Assembly (NCBI GenBank): GCA_014773175.1
Contig: VXCM01002780.1
Location: forward strand, 91,885 to 155,884
From: Lucifuga dentata
Taxonomy: Eukaryota; Chordata; Actinopteri; Ophidiiformes; Bythitidae
DNA length: 64,000 nucleotides
Direction of reading: 5' to 3'
The translations under genes and the position numbers were made by a program. Below the pieces are notes generated by a model. That model saw nothing but the letters and a program-made list of their open reading frames with translations. It was not told the DNA's origin and did not search any database. Shown piece by piece: positions 48,506 through 60,327 of this stretch (positions are counted from its first letter, which is position 1; every line of letters begins with the position of its first letter).

Positions 48506-49148
48506 GAAAGGTATAGAGAACTCTTCCATTAACACCTTTACACCTAATGGCCCTCAAAGAAATACTTCTATCTTGATTTTATGCACCTGTTACAGCCCTG
48601 TAGCAGGTGCATAATGTGTTTATATATGATGGCACTGGAACTTACGTAATATAAATATAATGTGATTGATAATTTCAGTCTGTGCTGATTGGTTTTGGCA
48701 CATCAACAGCCCAGTAACTTTAATCTCAGGCTAAAGGGTGAATTAACATTGATTCACAATGGTCAGAAACCTGCTGCTGCACTGTACTACACAAATGAAA
48801 CCTTTAAAGAATGAAGCACCTAAACACCATTAAGTGATGCCAGACCTACTATTCGTATTTGATGGATGATGAAAACTGTCTTCTTTGATTTACTACAAAC
48901 ACTTTTTTTTTCCAGAGAACCAAATGGTTTTAAAATGGCCACCAAAGTGATACGCCTCGCTGCGTTCACTTTGCCAAGTCGTTAATGATCTATGCCGTGC
49001 TTCATTAGAATCTAATTTGTTGCTGTTGTTTTGCAAGTCTGCCCTGTGTGTGCTACTTTATTGATGAGACCAAGCAGAAGGTTCCCTGAGGACGGCTGAG
49101 CATGCCGGTTTGAAGTGTACTGCTGTTTGAAACTGCAAAAAACACATA
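48506..49148. other. Unique stretch, no gene seen
   Basis: No repeat or coding signal recognised. Confidence 0.4.
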
Positions 49149-49718
49149 TTAAAGGAACACGCTGGTGATTTAGCATGTTTGAGCCCCATAAATACAACCT
49201 GCAACAACAGTGACAACCACTTTCCAAAACATACTTGAGCAGAATTGTTTTTGCTACCTTCCAGACTTCCATCGGTTTCAGTTCATTTCAGTACACTATA
49301 AAAATCAACTTGTAGAGACTTAAAATTTTGCTGAGATAAGTAAAACATCATGACGTGTATTATATTTTTTGATTATATTTTTTTAATTTTAGCAATCCAA
49401 CCTGGAGCTGCATGGAATAAACTGTAAATCTCCACCAGGGAATATACTGTATATAATCCCAGGAGAAGACAGCTTTTATTGTGAAATTAAAACAACCCTG
49501 CCTTCTATAATCATGCATTAGTGTTAGCAGACAAAACATTGACTTTTAAGGTGGGTGTATCACCTATTAGATTTTGAAAGATTAGGAGATTTGGAACAAA
49601 CTAACACAAAACCTAAAATACAGTTTTGTGTTTGGAGAACTGTTGGCAGTAACATAAAATGTATGCAGGTTGTATATATTGGGCTCAAACATGCACGATT
49701 GCCGATATGGTCCTTTAA
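49149..49718 (-). mobile_element. Family A copy 11, full length
   Basis: TTAAAGGAACACGCTGG to CGATATGGTCCTTTAA, 570 bp. Arms, AATCCCAGGAGAAGACAGC block and TGTATCACCTATTAG arm are all in family order, inverted relative to copy 6. Confidence 0.8.
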
Positions 49719-49789
49719 AGCCTGTTGCTGGTTTGTCCTGAAGTGTCTCATCAATACAATAAATTAACAAAGGCCTGTGGAGGAGTTAT

Positions 49790-49836
49790 GTATTTATTGC
49801 ACTCAAACATGCAGAATCACTGGTATGGTCCTTTAA
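49790..49836. mobile_element. Family A copy 12, terminal fragment
   Basis: GCACTCAAACATGCAGAATC then ACTGGTATGGTCCTTTAA, only 72 bp after copy 11 and in the same orientation as its right end. Confidence 0.65.
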
Positions 49837-50334
49837 GCACACTATCACAACTTCCATCACATCCAGCTGTAATATTATTGTTGTTTTAAATTACAGGAAA
49901 AAAGGAAGGCAACATAAAAGGCAATATTACTGTCACCGCTGCATTTATACTTAAAAACTCATAAAAGTCACAACAGTGTTTGGACAGACTTAAAAGATCA
50001 TTCTCATTATTTTTCATCTTGGGCCTTATTTTCCTCCTTTCTGCCATTGCAAAAATTGATTTCCAGTATTTTGTCACGTTATTCTGTGTAGAGTGTTTTT
50101 TGTGCTTGCTCTCAAACACACACTCGCTACCGCCACCCACATGGAGCTTAAACAAACTCCAACACAAAAGCATTGAACACAGAAACACTCACGCTGCAGT
50201 CCTGCATCTTTAAATAGCGCCGTGCCTGAACAGTTACCATGCCACATTATTAATGTGTTCATGTGAGTAATGTTGATTTCTTTATACCTCTGACTGTCAA
50301 TCTAATGAAAGTACTGCTGGAATCAAAGCACACG

Positions 50335-50335
50335 C

Positions 50336-50405
<70 letters not shown>
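50335..50405. repeat. (CA)n microsatellite at gap edge
   Basis: Pure CA alternation running into the gap; true length unknown. Confidence 0.95.
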
Positions 50406-50407
50406 CC

Positions 50408-50842
50408 NNNNNNNNNNNNNNNNNNNNNNNNNNNNNNNNNNNNNNNNNNNNNNNNNNNNNNNNNNNNNNNNNNNNNNNNNNNNNNNNNNNNNNNNNNNNN
50501 NNNNNNNNNNNNNNNNNNNNNNNNNNNNNNNNNNNNNNNNNNNNNNNNNNNNNNNNNNNNNNNNNNNNNNNNNNNNNNNNNNNNNNNNNNNNNNNNNNNN
50601 NNNNNNNNNNNNNNNNNNNNNNNNNNNNNNNNNNNNNNNNNNNNNNNNNNNNNNNNNNNNNNNNNNNNNNNNNNNNNNNNNNNNNNNNNNNNNNNNNNNN
50701 NNNNNNNNNNNNNNNNNNNNNNNNNNNNNNNNNNNNNNNNNNNNNNNNNNNNNNNNNNNNNNNNNNNNNNNNNNNNNNNNNNNNNNNNNNNNNNNNNNNN
50801 NNNNNNNNNNNNNNNNNNNNNNNNNNNNNNNNNNNNNNNNNN
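50408..50842. other. Assembly gap of 435 N
   Basis: Flanked by CA repeat on the left and by poly-C, poly-A and CA repeat on the right. Frames drawn through it are meaningless. Confidence 0.98.
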
Positions 50843-50976
50843 CCCCCCCCCCCAAAAAAAAAACACACACACACACACACACAAAAAATAATACTAGGAT
50901 GATTTTCTTCCTTTTATTTATTTTTTGAAGAAGAAGAAAATCAGACTTGTAAGAAATGACTTTAATTTTATCTTAT

Positions 50977-50980
<4 letters not shown>

Positions 50981-51013
<33 letters not shown>
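50981..51013. repeat. (TTA)n microsatellite
   Basis: About 11 TTA units. Confidence 0.9.
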
Positions 51014-51612
51014 GAACAAATGTTTTTGTTTACAGCCTTGGAAGAAATATCATGACAAGACAAAATTTATCATCTTTTCTATTCTGAGGATTTTTTTTTT
51101 TTTCTCAGTGGGGGTATTTCAGCTGTTTATTTTAATTGTTAAAAATGTCTTTAGACTCCACAGGGTTAAACACCCCCGACTCATTCCCACCTCATATGAT
51201 TCAGGAGTGGGCAGCATGCTGGTCTGTCTCCTGACTCGTGGGCCTAAAATAAGTCCCAGCTGGACCCTGTGAGGAAATGAATCTCCTCTGTTACCATGTG
51301 TCAATGTCACTGCTGCTCTGTGTGAAGGAAGCTGCCCTACATAGTCAATCTCCATAAAGAACAGCCTCCTGACACACATGGGTCCATGTGCATGTGTGTG
51401 TTTACTTGCGTGTGTGTGAGCACATAGAGAGAGTGACGGTGTGGTAATGAAGGGAGATGTTAGAGAAAAGGCCGGTGCTGATGTGCTGTCACGGTGGATC
51501 CTCTGCAGGTCTAATCAGCCTCCACGGTCAGACCGAATTCTCAGACCTTCAGGAAGAAGCTTGCAACTTCAGTTCACACAGAGGAGATTGTTTATTTAGT
51601 TGCATTACTAAC

Positions 51613-52245
51613 TTAAGAGACCATGCTTGTGATTTAGCATGTTTTAGTCCAATAAATATTACCCTCACAAATTACATTACTGACAACCATTTTCCAAAAC
51701 ATAAAACTGTTTTAATTTTCCCATAATTTTGCCAAATTCTCTAATGTTTCTAAATTAAATGTGCAAGTAATACACCTACCTTCAAATTCTGTTTCACTTA
51801 CACTTTCTTCCATGCAGCTCTGTGTTGAATAAGTTAAATAAAGTTACTTTGACAAAAAAAATTTAATAGACGTCATGTTTGCTCTGGTGGATTACATATC
51901 TCAAACACAATTCAAACCATATTCTGGGATTATACTGTATTTTCCCTGACGTAGATTTATAGTGTATTCTGTGCAACTCTGTTGGATTGACAAAATTAAG
52001 GAATTTCAACAAAAAATATAAGATACGATGTGATGGATTAGTTATATGAACAAAAATTTCAATTCTCTGCAAGTATGGAATGAACTGAAAGCAATGGTAG
52101 TCGAAGGTAAAAAAAAAACAAAAACAATTCTATTATTTGCCTCTACAGGAATATAACAGGAATGGTTGTCAGTAACATAACGTGAATGCAGATTATATAT
52201 GTATATTGGGCTCAAACATGCAAAACTATTGGTATAGTCCTTTAA
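51613..52245 (+). mobile_element. Family A copy 13, near full length
   Basis: TTAAGAGACCATGC to GGTATAGTCCTTTAA. The left arm has CAAATTCTCTAATGTTTC; the centre repeats the AATAAAGTTACTTTGAC block, followed by an A tract, then GCTCTGGTGGATTACATATC and the right arm. Confidence 0.75.
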
Positions 52246-52930
52246 CATAATTCACAGTTCATTAACCTATTCTTTCCAATAATCAAAAAAGCAAAGGAGT
52301 TGCAAGTGAACATTATGCAGTAATAGAAAGATGACATTCATGAGTTAATTTTTCACAACACTGCTTTGCATTATGAGTTATTCTGTTCTGATACTTCCAG
52401 TGAACATAGTGAGAGATTATTGTTTCACTGTGTGTATAAAAATAAGCTAAATGCGAGTTAAAATGATGGTTTCTACCTGGAAAAGCTTGTCAGACTAATC
52501 AATGATGTTCAGCCTTGCGAGTTCCAGAGTAGAGGGAAAGTAACTCCAGGGAGAGTACCTATCCTGGAGCTGGAACTAAAATGTGATGCAAAAACTATAG
52601 TTCATGAGCCAAAATGATTGCTGGTTTCTTGTTGGGAAATGATGGAATATTCCAGAGCTCCTGTCAAGGCTCCTGCGGTGCTAATGGGGCTATAGTCACA
52701 TGGTAGAGAGACTTTAGCCCCATTAGCACCGCAGAGAGCAGAGGGAATGCATGTTGACTTCTGCATCTCCTCTTCTGCCTCTGACTCTCAATTACACTAC
52801 CATAAATATTAATCTGACAAAGCAAGTACAATTAATGTCAACTTTTCTATTATACATGTGATTTATGCATAAATATATAATTTACTTAATGATACCATGT
52901 GGGGGTATGCTTTTATATTCAGTATATTTA
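52246..52930. other. Unique stretch with a strong hairpin
   Basis: Apart from the hairpin at 52673-52734 nothing is recognised. Confidence 0.4.
52673..52734. other. Near-perfect 25-bp stem hairpin
   Basis: Arms 52673-52697 and 52710-52734 pair over 25 bases with a single mismatch (CTGCGGTGCTAATGGGGCTA with TAGCCCCATTAGCACCGCAG), with a 12-base loop. GC-rich in an AT-rich setting. It could be a very short foldback element or a small-RNA hairpin; no promoter evidence. Confidence 0.7.
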
Positions 52931-54094
52931 GAAGTGTGTAGTAACACGTTCCATTTACTCCATTACATTTATTTAAGTAACTTTTTTTCACAAAATTGTA
53001 CTTTACTGAGTAGTTTTATTGCAGGATACTTTTCACTCATACTTAAATATATTTATGAATAAAAAAATATACTTTTACTCTGTTACATTTTGGTTGCACT
53101 CTTTGCGTTACTTTTTTATTTCTAATATCTGCGAGGCATCGCTCTGACGCAACGAGTCAAAATTCTCTACTTTCTCCAACGGAAAAAGTGAAACCAAATG
53201 TCTGACTGCTCCATTGTGTGTGTGTGTGTGAGAATGTCTAGTCTGCTTTGGTTTGGTCCAGTCACATTCAGCATCCCATCATCTCCATGACAACGATGGG
53301 TTGCCATGGCGTTGGGCTCATTGAGAACTGACAGGTGGGCTGGCCGGCAGCCTTTGCACTGCACAATATCATATTAATTAATATGAACTTAAACTAAGCA
53401 AACACAATTTCTTTCTTTCATAATTTTCTTGGCACTTAGACGAAAAATGGATTCTGGAGAAAGATGGAAAATGGATTCTAGAGAAACAGCGGACAATTAT
53501 GGAGTTATTCGTTCATTCCTGGCATCACTGGCATTTTCGTCTGGCCATACTGCCCCCCACCCTNCCCCCAGTCTACCAAAACCAACAGCTACATAATGTG
53601 GACATTTCAACTTCTAAGAACTCAACATGGAACTTGAGAAAATGTGTCGGTAAGCTATAACGTTAGCTATTTAATTAGCTGCTACTGCTAATGCTAACTC
53701 AACTTTTCCTGTTCTATTGTGAGTAAATTCATGAAGCTAACCTAGCTAACTGTCTTGGGGCCAGGCCAGAATTGTCATGATTTTTATGTGGTAAATATTT
53801 GATTTATTAGTCTACTGTTTCTTTATATGATATGATTTAGATTGTATTAGCAGCTACATATGGCTCCTTTGCATTTTTTTTTCTCCCTCAGACAAGCACT
53901 TTATAGCTTGTTGATTATTCCAAAGAATAAACTTGATCAAAGTTACTCACTACTCAAGTAATCTTTTTAATAGATATTTCCTTACTCTTACTTAAGTAAT
54001 TATTTTGGTGACAACTCTTACTTATACTTGAGTCACTATTATCATAAAGTAATAATACTTTTACTTGCGTTTCTGGCTACTCTACGTACCCCTG
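52931..54094 (+). mobile_element. hAT-type non-autonomous element (GAGTAAC type)
   Basis: The left end reads GTAGTAACACGTTCCATTTACTCC then ACTTTACTGAGTAGTTTTA. The right end, reverse-complemented, starts CAGGGGTACGTAGAGTAGCC then AAGTAAAAGTATTATTAC. Both fit a fish hAT-derived element rich in ACTYAAGTAA words. The middle (53150-53900) has no frame. A poly-C join with N lies at 53564. The 8-bp target copy is unclear (TATATTTA against AATATTTT). Confidence 0.6.
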
Positions 54095-55589
54095 AATATT
54101 TTCAGTATTCAGTGCACTTGCTACCTGATAAAACAAGCAAAGCTGATTGTGAAGTTTTGAAATTTGTGTTTTTTAACATTAATTTTTATAGTTAGGTAAT
54201 GGTCATCTTTTTTTTTTTTTTTTTTTTNTTTTTTTTTTTTTTTTTTTGGCAAGCAGCTACAGTATGTTACAACACGACTGCCACCACCTGTCAGGATTGG
54301 ACTTGGACTATGTTGTTGTCATGTGAAAAGTTTGTTTTATGACACAAGATCACTCTAACAATGAGACAAATATCCAACTATAACAATATCTTGAAAAAAA
54401 GATGATCATAATGAGAAACTGAACAGATATTTTCTGCTGAAAGAAATGTTGGACTTTAAAGGGATATTTCAATAACCCGCTGATTTAAAATGCTATAATG
54501 CATGATATTCTGAGGCTAGTCCGGGTTACAGAAATCTGGATTATGGGTCTGCACAAAACAACAGCAGGTCGGATCTTTTTCAGGATTATTTTTCCCCCGT
54601 AAATAAATCCTGCACTCTCAGCCAGTCATTTGCTTGTTATTGGAAGTTTGCGCCACCTGGGCACACATGATAATCCATCATGCGATACTCTGGAGGACTG
54701 CGAGGAGAATAGATGGAAGAACTCATACAATAGAGCTACATCACCTCGCAATGACATTAGAGCAATTTGTTCAGCTATTCCGAGCGCCGGCGTGGCAAAA
54801 CAAAGTCAAATGAGTCAACAAAACAAATCTCCTGGGAACAATCAGACACCAGGCGCGACGTCGGCTAGTTTCTGTGGCACAGCTCCAGCCAACCTCCTAC
54901 TCTGAAGGTCAACTCATGGTGTTTTAATAAAACCCTCATAATTCACTGACCATGAAGAGATGTATCGCAGCTCCTTACATCCCATAGGCAAACAAATCCA
55001 TGTTTGTACAACCAAGAGTGGGCGTACAGGATGCTCTGATATGTAGGGTGAGTATAAATGCCTATAGTGATAGCTTAGTGATATTTATGTTCAAACACAA
55101 GTATTGAGTCACATTAAAATGTCCATCTTGGAGACCAGTGGCTGTATTTATTTGTTTGGTTGGTTCAATTAGGTTTTTTTTTTCTACTCTTTATTTTAGA
55201 AGCCATGGCGCTGGAGAAAAGGCAGTAATTGGTTTTATGGTTTAATTTGCTTGTGGTTGAAAATCTGTCAAAGCAAGAGAGTTATTTTCTTTTGATATAA
55301 ACCATGAGACACATTTTGTGATTTTAGGTGGTAAAGTTAACCGCTGTTTACTCTAAGAGCGTTTTCAGACCGAATCGGGGACTTAATTGTTAAAATGTTG
55401 CATTATCAGATGGTTTCGTTTGGTTTCACACTGGGAATAAATAAAGCATCAAGCATCCAGTAAGACAAACCCATATTTCATGAATGACCCCGAAAGCTTA
55501 ATTTTTTATTAGTCTCTTACTATTGTAACATTTTGACATCAACACATTTAAAAACACGTGAATTTACCAGCCTGCACACCAGGATAGAC
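54095..55589. other. Mostly unique DNA; poly-T join and a candidate conserved block
   Basis: Poly-T with N at 54208-54247. The block 54600-54905 is listed separately. At 55355-55440, AGAGCGTTTTCAGACCGAA... TTTCACACTGGG resembles the end of a fish MITE. Confidence 0.35.
54600..54905. other. Candidate conserved noncoding block
   Basis: High-complexity, nearly balanced composition, with ATACTCTGGAGGACTGCGAG and AATGACATTAGAGCAATTTG. A 91-codon frame (54630-54905) is open but resembles no protein and has no convincing splice sites, so a noncoding role is as likely. Not measured. Confidence 0.3.
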
Positions 55590-55740
55590 ACCCATCAAGT
55601 ACAAGACATAAGAGCCACTGCTTGCTCAGCATCCACCAAGTCACAACTTACCAATGAGAGCACAGGGGCTTCTATCTAAAGTGGCCTGTTTTCACTCAGT
55701 ATGCATAGCAGCGCTGCAGCAAGGGGAAGTAGAAGTGTTC
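55590..55740. repeat. Fish repeat fragment, paired with 7540-7640
   Basis: CCAATGAGAGCACAGG... AAGTGGCCTGTTTTCACTCAGT shares order and wording with 7540-7640. Confidence 0.45.
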
Positions 55741-55793
55741 AATAAATAAATTAAGTAAATAACAAATTATCAAATTTAAATATTAATATTAAT

Positions 55794-55829
55794 ATTTTGT
55801 GATTTAAATAATAATTTAAATCACAAAAT
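55794..55829. other. Perfect AT-rich palindrome
   Basis: 16-base arms (ATTTTGTGATTTAAAT / ATTTAAATCACAAAAT) with a 4-base loop. AT-rich, so modest significance. Confidence 0.8.
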
Positions 55830-57905
55830 AGCAAATTTTTAAAAACAGGCTCAAAATGAAAATGTGGCCATGGAAACCTGTAGAATATCAGCTGTGAACT
55901 ACAGCTAGTGTGAAGAGCTCAGCCTAAAACAGCTTGGCACATGACAACCAATGATTCTTTTTTTTAATACAGTTTTTCTCTGTCTCATTATCTCTACTTT
56001 CAAGATACTGAAACTCATTTGTAGAAAATTCATAACACAACTTGTTTTAAGAAAATAAGACTTTCTTGACTCAGACAAAATATTTTCTGATTCTTAAACT
56101 ACTTAAAGTAACCTTGTTTTCTCATATTTGGTGTTTGTGTGTGTGTAGCTTTGTTGGGGATATTAATGAGTCAGCCATCCAATCCACTCTTCAGACTTGT
56201 TTCTAGTCATCTGAAAAAGAGGGTGCTTATTTAGAATATTACCACAGATAGAAAATAACAGTAGGTCAACATAAAACAGCAACTTCAAATGGTCTTTTGG
56301 ATCCCTGTTTTGTTCTGTGCACAGTGATCCATCAGTATAATTTCAGGATAATTTGTATTCAGCATAATTTGAAATGTATCTTGTAACCAGCAGTTTAACT
56401 ATAATTCAGCACAGAGCTTCAATTAGGAAAAGATGGGAATGGTATTGTTTTTAAGTTTGTGAAAAAGACAAAACAACAAACCACCCACCACACACCCACA
56501 CACACTTCATTTTATTTAGCCGACAAATGCCTCGCTGTACATCTGTTTATGATTATATGTAATCCACTTAGAATGTGAGGGAGGTAAGCAAAGAAAAAGA
56601 TGTTTTTTCCACAGTATGTGTAAAGGAGGAGATTAACACCTCTTGATACAACTCCACTTATTCCACTTGTATTAAGAATATATTTTATTTTGAAAAGGTG
56701 CAGTTAAAACAAGATATTTGCCAGTGAAGTCAGCAGTAACATCCACTGTGTTGAGGCAGTATGAGGTTTTTATGTTTTTGAATTTCTTCATGCCGAAGTT
56801 TAAGGAAAAGCTCAATCAATCCAACAGAGGAGGGAAGAAGCCACTGTGAAAACGGACCTCAAGGACTCATTTATGAACAATTTGATTTTTCTAACTTATT
56901 TTTATCAGGATGTCTCACGAGTACACTTAAAGTGAATGTTTCAAAATTATCACACTTGCTGTGGTTCAATTCTGATGTGACCTTATTCATGGAACATTTC
57001 AGATTTGTTAGGGTTTGTCAAGTTTGGGCGAGATCGAGTCATGGGCCACTGTTTGCTAACAACCAACTATAGTCCTGTAGTGCTGCAAAGATGGTAGATA
57101 ATAAGATTCCAGATGCACGATCATCAGTTTAGCTTAACGTTTACATTTTACAAATGGGCTTTACAGTGTGATATACGGTCTTTGTCGTTAATGAAGAATA
57201 CCAAGTCAAACATCCAATGAGAGAAAAAGTTTTTGTGTATCATTAAAATTGGGCTGCATGTATGCTGTAATAAACTGCTTATTGATTGTCAACAACAAAC
57301 TACTAACTGTGTGCATGTACTCTCTGGATTAAAAAAAAATGATTTAGCACACTGCTCATGTATTTATTAAAAGGTATAGTCTGTTCCCCAGATAGGAAAG
57401 AGAATTGCATTGCTTCTTCTGCTTTCTGCTTATCGATTCGTCTAAAGCATTTGATACAGTGAAGCGCTCTCATTGAGATTGCTGCAGATCAGCTGCTTTC
57501 AGGCAAATCTGTGTAACTGCTTTCAGAGCTGCTGCATCTTACCAACAGATCCCACATATTTTAATACACGTACTGATGTGTTGGTGAGGGCTCAAAATCA
57601 AAAGTTGCCATGTTACAGGTATGTAAGAATATGGTATTTGAAGTATTTTCTGAATCTTCAATACATGCATAAATCTAAAACTCATTTTGAGTGATTAATA
57701 GCCACCGAATTTAGTCTAATTGAGTTAATGCTTTAATTTGAGCAGTTGGTTGCAGGAAACACAGGAAACATTCTTAACAGCATTTAAACAGCGGCGGTGT
57801 GATTTAAATGCATCCTGCTGACGGACTAATGCTGTTAAATGTGCATTTTAATTCATCACAGGTGAAATTATTAGATGTCATCATTTTATTCTGTTAGAAT
57901 GTAAA

Positions 57906-57938
<33 letters not shown>
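57906..57938. repeat. (CT)n(AT)n compound microsatellite
   Basis: CT alternation passes directly into TA alternation. Confidence 0.9.
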
Positions 57939-59120
57939 GTTGCTACTAATGCTGTTTCACATCAGCAATCAAAAGCTCCTCTGTCCTTCATAAGGGCTAA
58001 AATTTGCAAGAATCAGAGACATACGGCGTTTACAAAGCTGCCCGGCCACAGTTAGCTACATTAGGGTCAGCATATGTCAAAAGAACTTATTAATTTATTA
58101 AAGCTGTAGCCCCCTCTAGACTTCCGCTAAAGCATACATGACCTATTTTGCTTATAATATAGCAATGTGAAACTTTCACGAGACTTCTAGAAAGTACTTT
58201 GTGCCCCAAATGCTGCAGATGATGTAGCACTTTACTGTGTTTAACTGTCTTGACTTAATTGCTTGGATTCCAGACATTGCATTAACAGCTAAAAATGCTA
58301 ACCCATTCCCTAGCTGCAGTGTTATTCTAGGCTAGAACATACTTCAAGCACAAGGATACATGTACAGAGTACTGTACCTGACACAATTTTTACATATATA
58401 CTGTATATAAAAGATGGAAAAGAGATTTTTAAAAAATGGATACAATTCATCTTTGCAGAACTGTGTCACCCATGGCATACATACACGTCTACATACACTT
58501 AAACTCTCCTATTATAGCACCAGTGATGTCCTTTTCTGTCTGATATGTTACCTGAAGAGGTGAATGTAAAGTGAGAAAACAATATAAAAGTCATGCAGCT
58601 ATAAAAAGACAAGACTGGAGATGATCAGCCCTCAGACATTATCAGGCTGGACCGAGTACAGCATCAGACAGCCCAAACACTGCATTGACCACAAAAACTG
58701 TGTAAATATCCACTTGTGTGCATGTTGTGCTATGACCCTGAGAGGATCATCAGGAAAGAGCAGGACAAAGTAAACGCAGTTGTAAGGAATGCTGACTATT
58801 CCAAAGCAGACAGTCAGGAATGATGGACTTCTTTATTCCAATGGGGAGTTGTTTAGGATGTCTCTGTGGCTTGCCAAAGAATCTTGAGTTTGAAATATAA
58901 GCAATTCACCCTGAAAATGACAAGGTGCACGACTGCCCTGCGTTGCTGAAGCAGGCAAGATGCTCCTCATCACAATTTGCAATAGTTGTCAACAGATGGG
59001 GAAAAAAAAAAAAAAAAAANAAAAAAAAAAAAAAAAAAGAAGTCTCTGGTTCTTTTTTGCTGTTCTCATCTTTGCTGACTGTAGATTTCTGGGGGATGAA
59101 AAACTTCAACTTCTAAACAA

Positions 59121-59147
59121 GTAGTAGGAGTAGTAGTAGTAGTAGTC

Positions 59148-59180
<33 letters not shown>
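59121..59180. repeat. (TAG)n microsatellite
   Basis: About 19 TAG units with a few substitutions. Confidence 0.95.
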
Positions 59181-59239
59181 AATGTTGTTGTACTATATAT
59201 TTACAGTATGCCACTTCTCAGTAAATCTATAATGTTCTG

Positions 59240-59883
59240 CATGACGAGAAGTATCAGTACTTCTTCCACCATCAAAAATACAGTTGTTGAAATTAAGAAC
59301 AAATACCACATATTACAAATACTCTATTACAAGTAAAAGTACATCCATCTGTCCTTCCATTCATCCACCCTTTAAATCCACTTAAAATGTTTCTTAAAAG
59401 TAAGCGTGTAAAGAGTAAAAATCTTAGCAGTAAAAATATCAAAGGTAGAGTACCAGTTCCCCATGTAAAGAATGGCTATTTGGATGTCACATTGATGATA
59501 TAATATAATTCCTCAACAATAACAATTCTCTAAATTTAGAAATAAGGAAATGAGGAAAATCCACAAAATCAGAAATACAAAATCGGAAAAATCAGATTTT
59601 TCACTGTCAAGTAAGAACCATACATTTTGAAGGTCGGAGTGTCGTTGAGCTAAAGTAGGTCATGATATTTTATGAGACAAATTAATATTTAACATAAAAT
59701 CTAAATCTCCAAAGTAACTTGTAACTACAGCATCATGTAAATGTAGTGGAGTCCTCTGAAATGTATGAGGAAGCTTAAGAAATCTCTAAAAATATAAATA
59801 CTCAAAATAAATACCAGTAATTCAAAACTGTTAAAGGACCATACTGGTGATCAATAACTGTACTTAATTTCTTCCCACCTCTG
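59240..59883 (+). mobile_element. hAT-type non-autonomous element (same group as 28203)
   Basis: AATACCACATATTACAAATACTC then TTACAAGTAAAAGTACATCC near the left; AAGTAACTTGTAACTAC, AATGTAGTGGAGTCCTCTGAAATGTA and AATACTCAAAATAAATACC; and a right end GTACTTAATTTCTTCCCACCTCTG. This follows the order of the common fish element that closes with TTCCACCACTG. It carries a 26-bp family A end at 59831. Confidence 0.65.
59831..59856. mobile_element. Family A copy 14, 26-bp terminal stub
   Basis: TTAAAGGACCATACTGGTGA is followed by TCAATA and a return to the host. The stub is flanked by ACTG on both sides (AAAACTG / ACTGTACTT), not by TTAA. Confidence 0.55.
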
Positions 59884-60173
59884 ATTTTAGATTAGGAGTA
59901 GCATCCTTACTGCTAGTGTTATTTAAATGTAAAATGTGTTACTTCCTTGTGCAGTCATGTCATTAATAGTTACCCCGCCATATCCCATATATTTTACAAA
60001 TATTGAAAACACACACTGTTTGAGACTGCAGCTAGAAGATGATGCAAATGTGCCATCAGAGCTTCACTCATCATTTAATGACTAAAGGACAACGGGGGAG
60101 CTTCAGATTATTTCATTAAAGTGTCACCTTGTCACTTAACTTCACATGATGAATGACTGTATTGACTCTGCAG

Positions 60174-60327
60174 TGTCTGATCAAGCCTGATGATAGATTG
60201 GAGGAGAAGATGAAACCTGAACATTCCGAGACCCAAAGCTACGGGGAAATGACACTAGTTGGACAAGCCTGCCTTCAGTCATTCGACCCCAGGGGTATAT
60301 CTGTCAAGAGCTCTCTGGTGGCATACG
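60174..60327 (+). CDS. Candidate internal exon, product unknown
   Basis: The stretch is preceded by TATTGACTCTGCAG and followed by GTAATG, so it is bounded by AG and GT. Only one forward frame is open across all 154 bases, in phase from the first base; it reads as a hydrophilic, charged peptide including KPDDRLEEKMKPEHSETQSY and ending SVKSSLVAYG. Composition is near 50% GC, above its neighbours. I do not recognise the protein and see no partner exon in the window, so it may also be a noncoding exon or chance. The polypyrimidine tract is weak. Confidence 0.25.

Larger units (their letters stand above)
49837..51612. other. Unique flanks around a large assembly gap
   Basis: No gene recognised on either side of the gap at 50408-50842. 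Microsatellites: (CA)n 50335-50405 and 50862-50882, (TTA)n 50981-51013. Confidence 0.45.
55841..59239. other. Mostly unique DNA, no gene seen
   Basis: (CT)n(AT)n at 57906-57938, poly-A with N at 59002-59038, (TAG)n at 59121-59180. A repeat-free block at 57720-57900 with ATTTAAATGCATCC and TTTAATTCATC words may be conserved noncoding DNA. Confidence 0.35.

Noticed and set aside
50259..50928. Frames of about 200 codons in both strands
   Set aside because: They run through 435 N and CA repeats and have no meaning.
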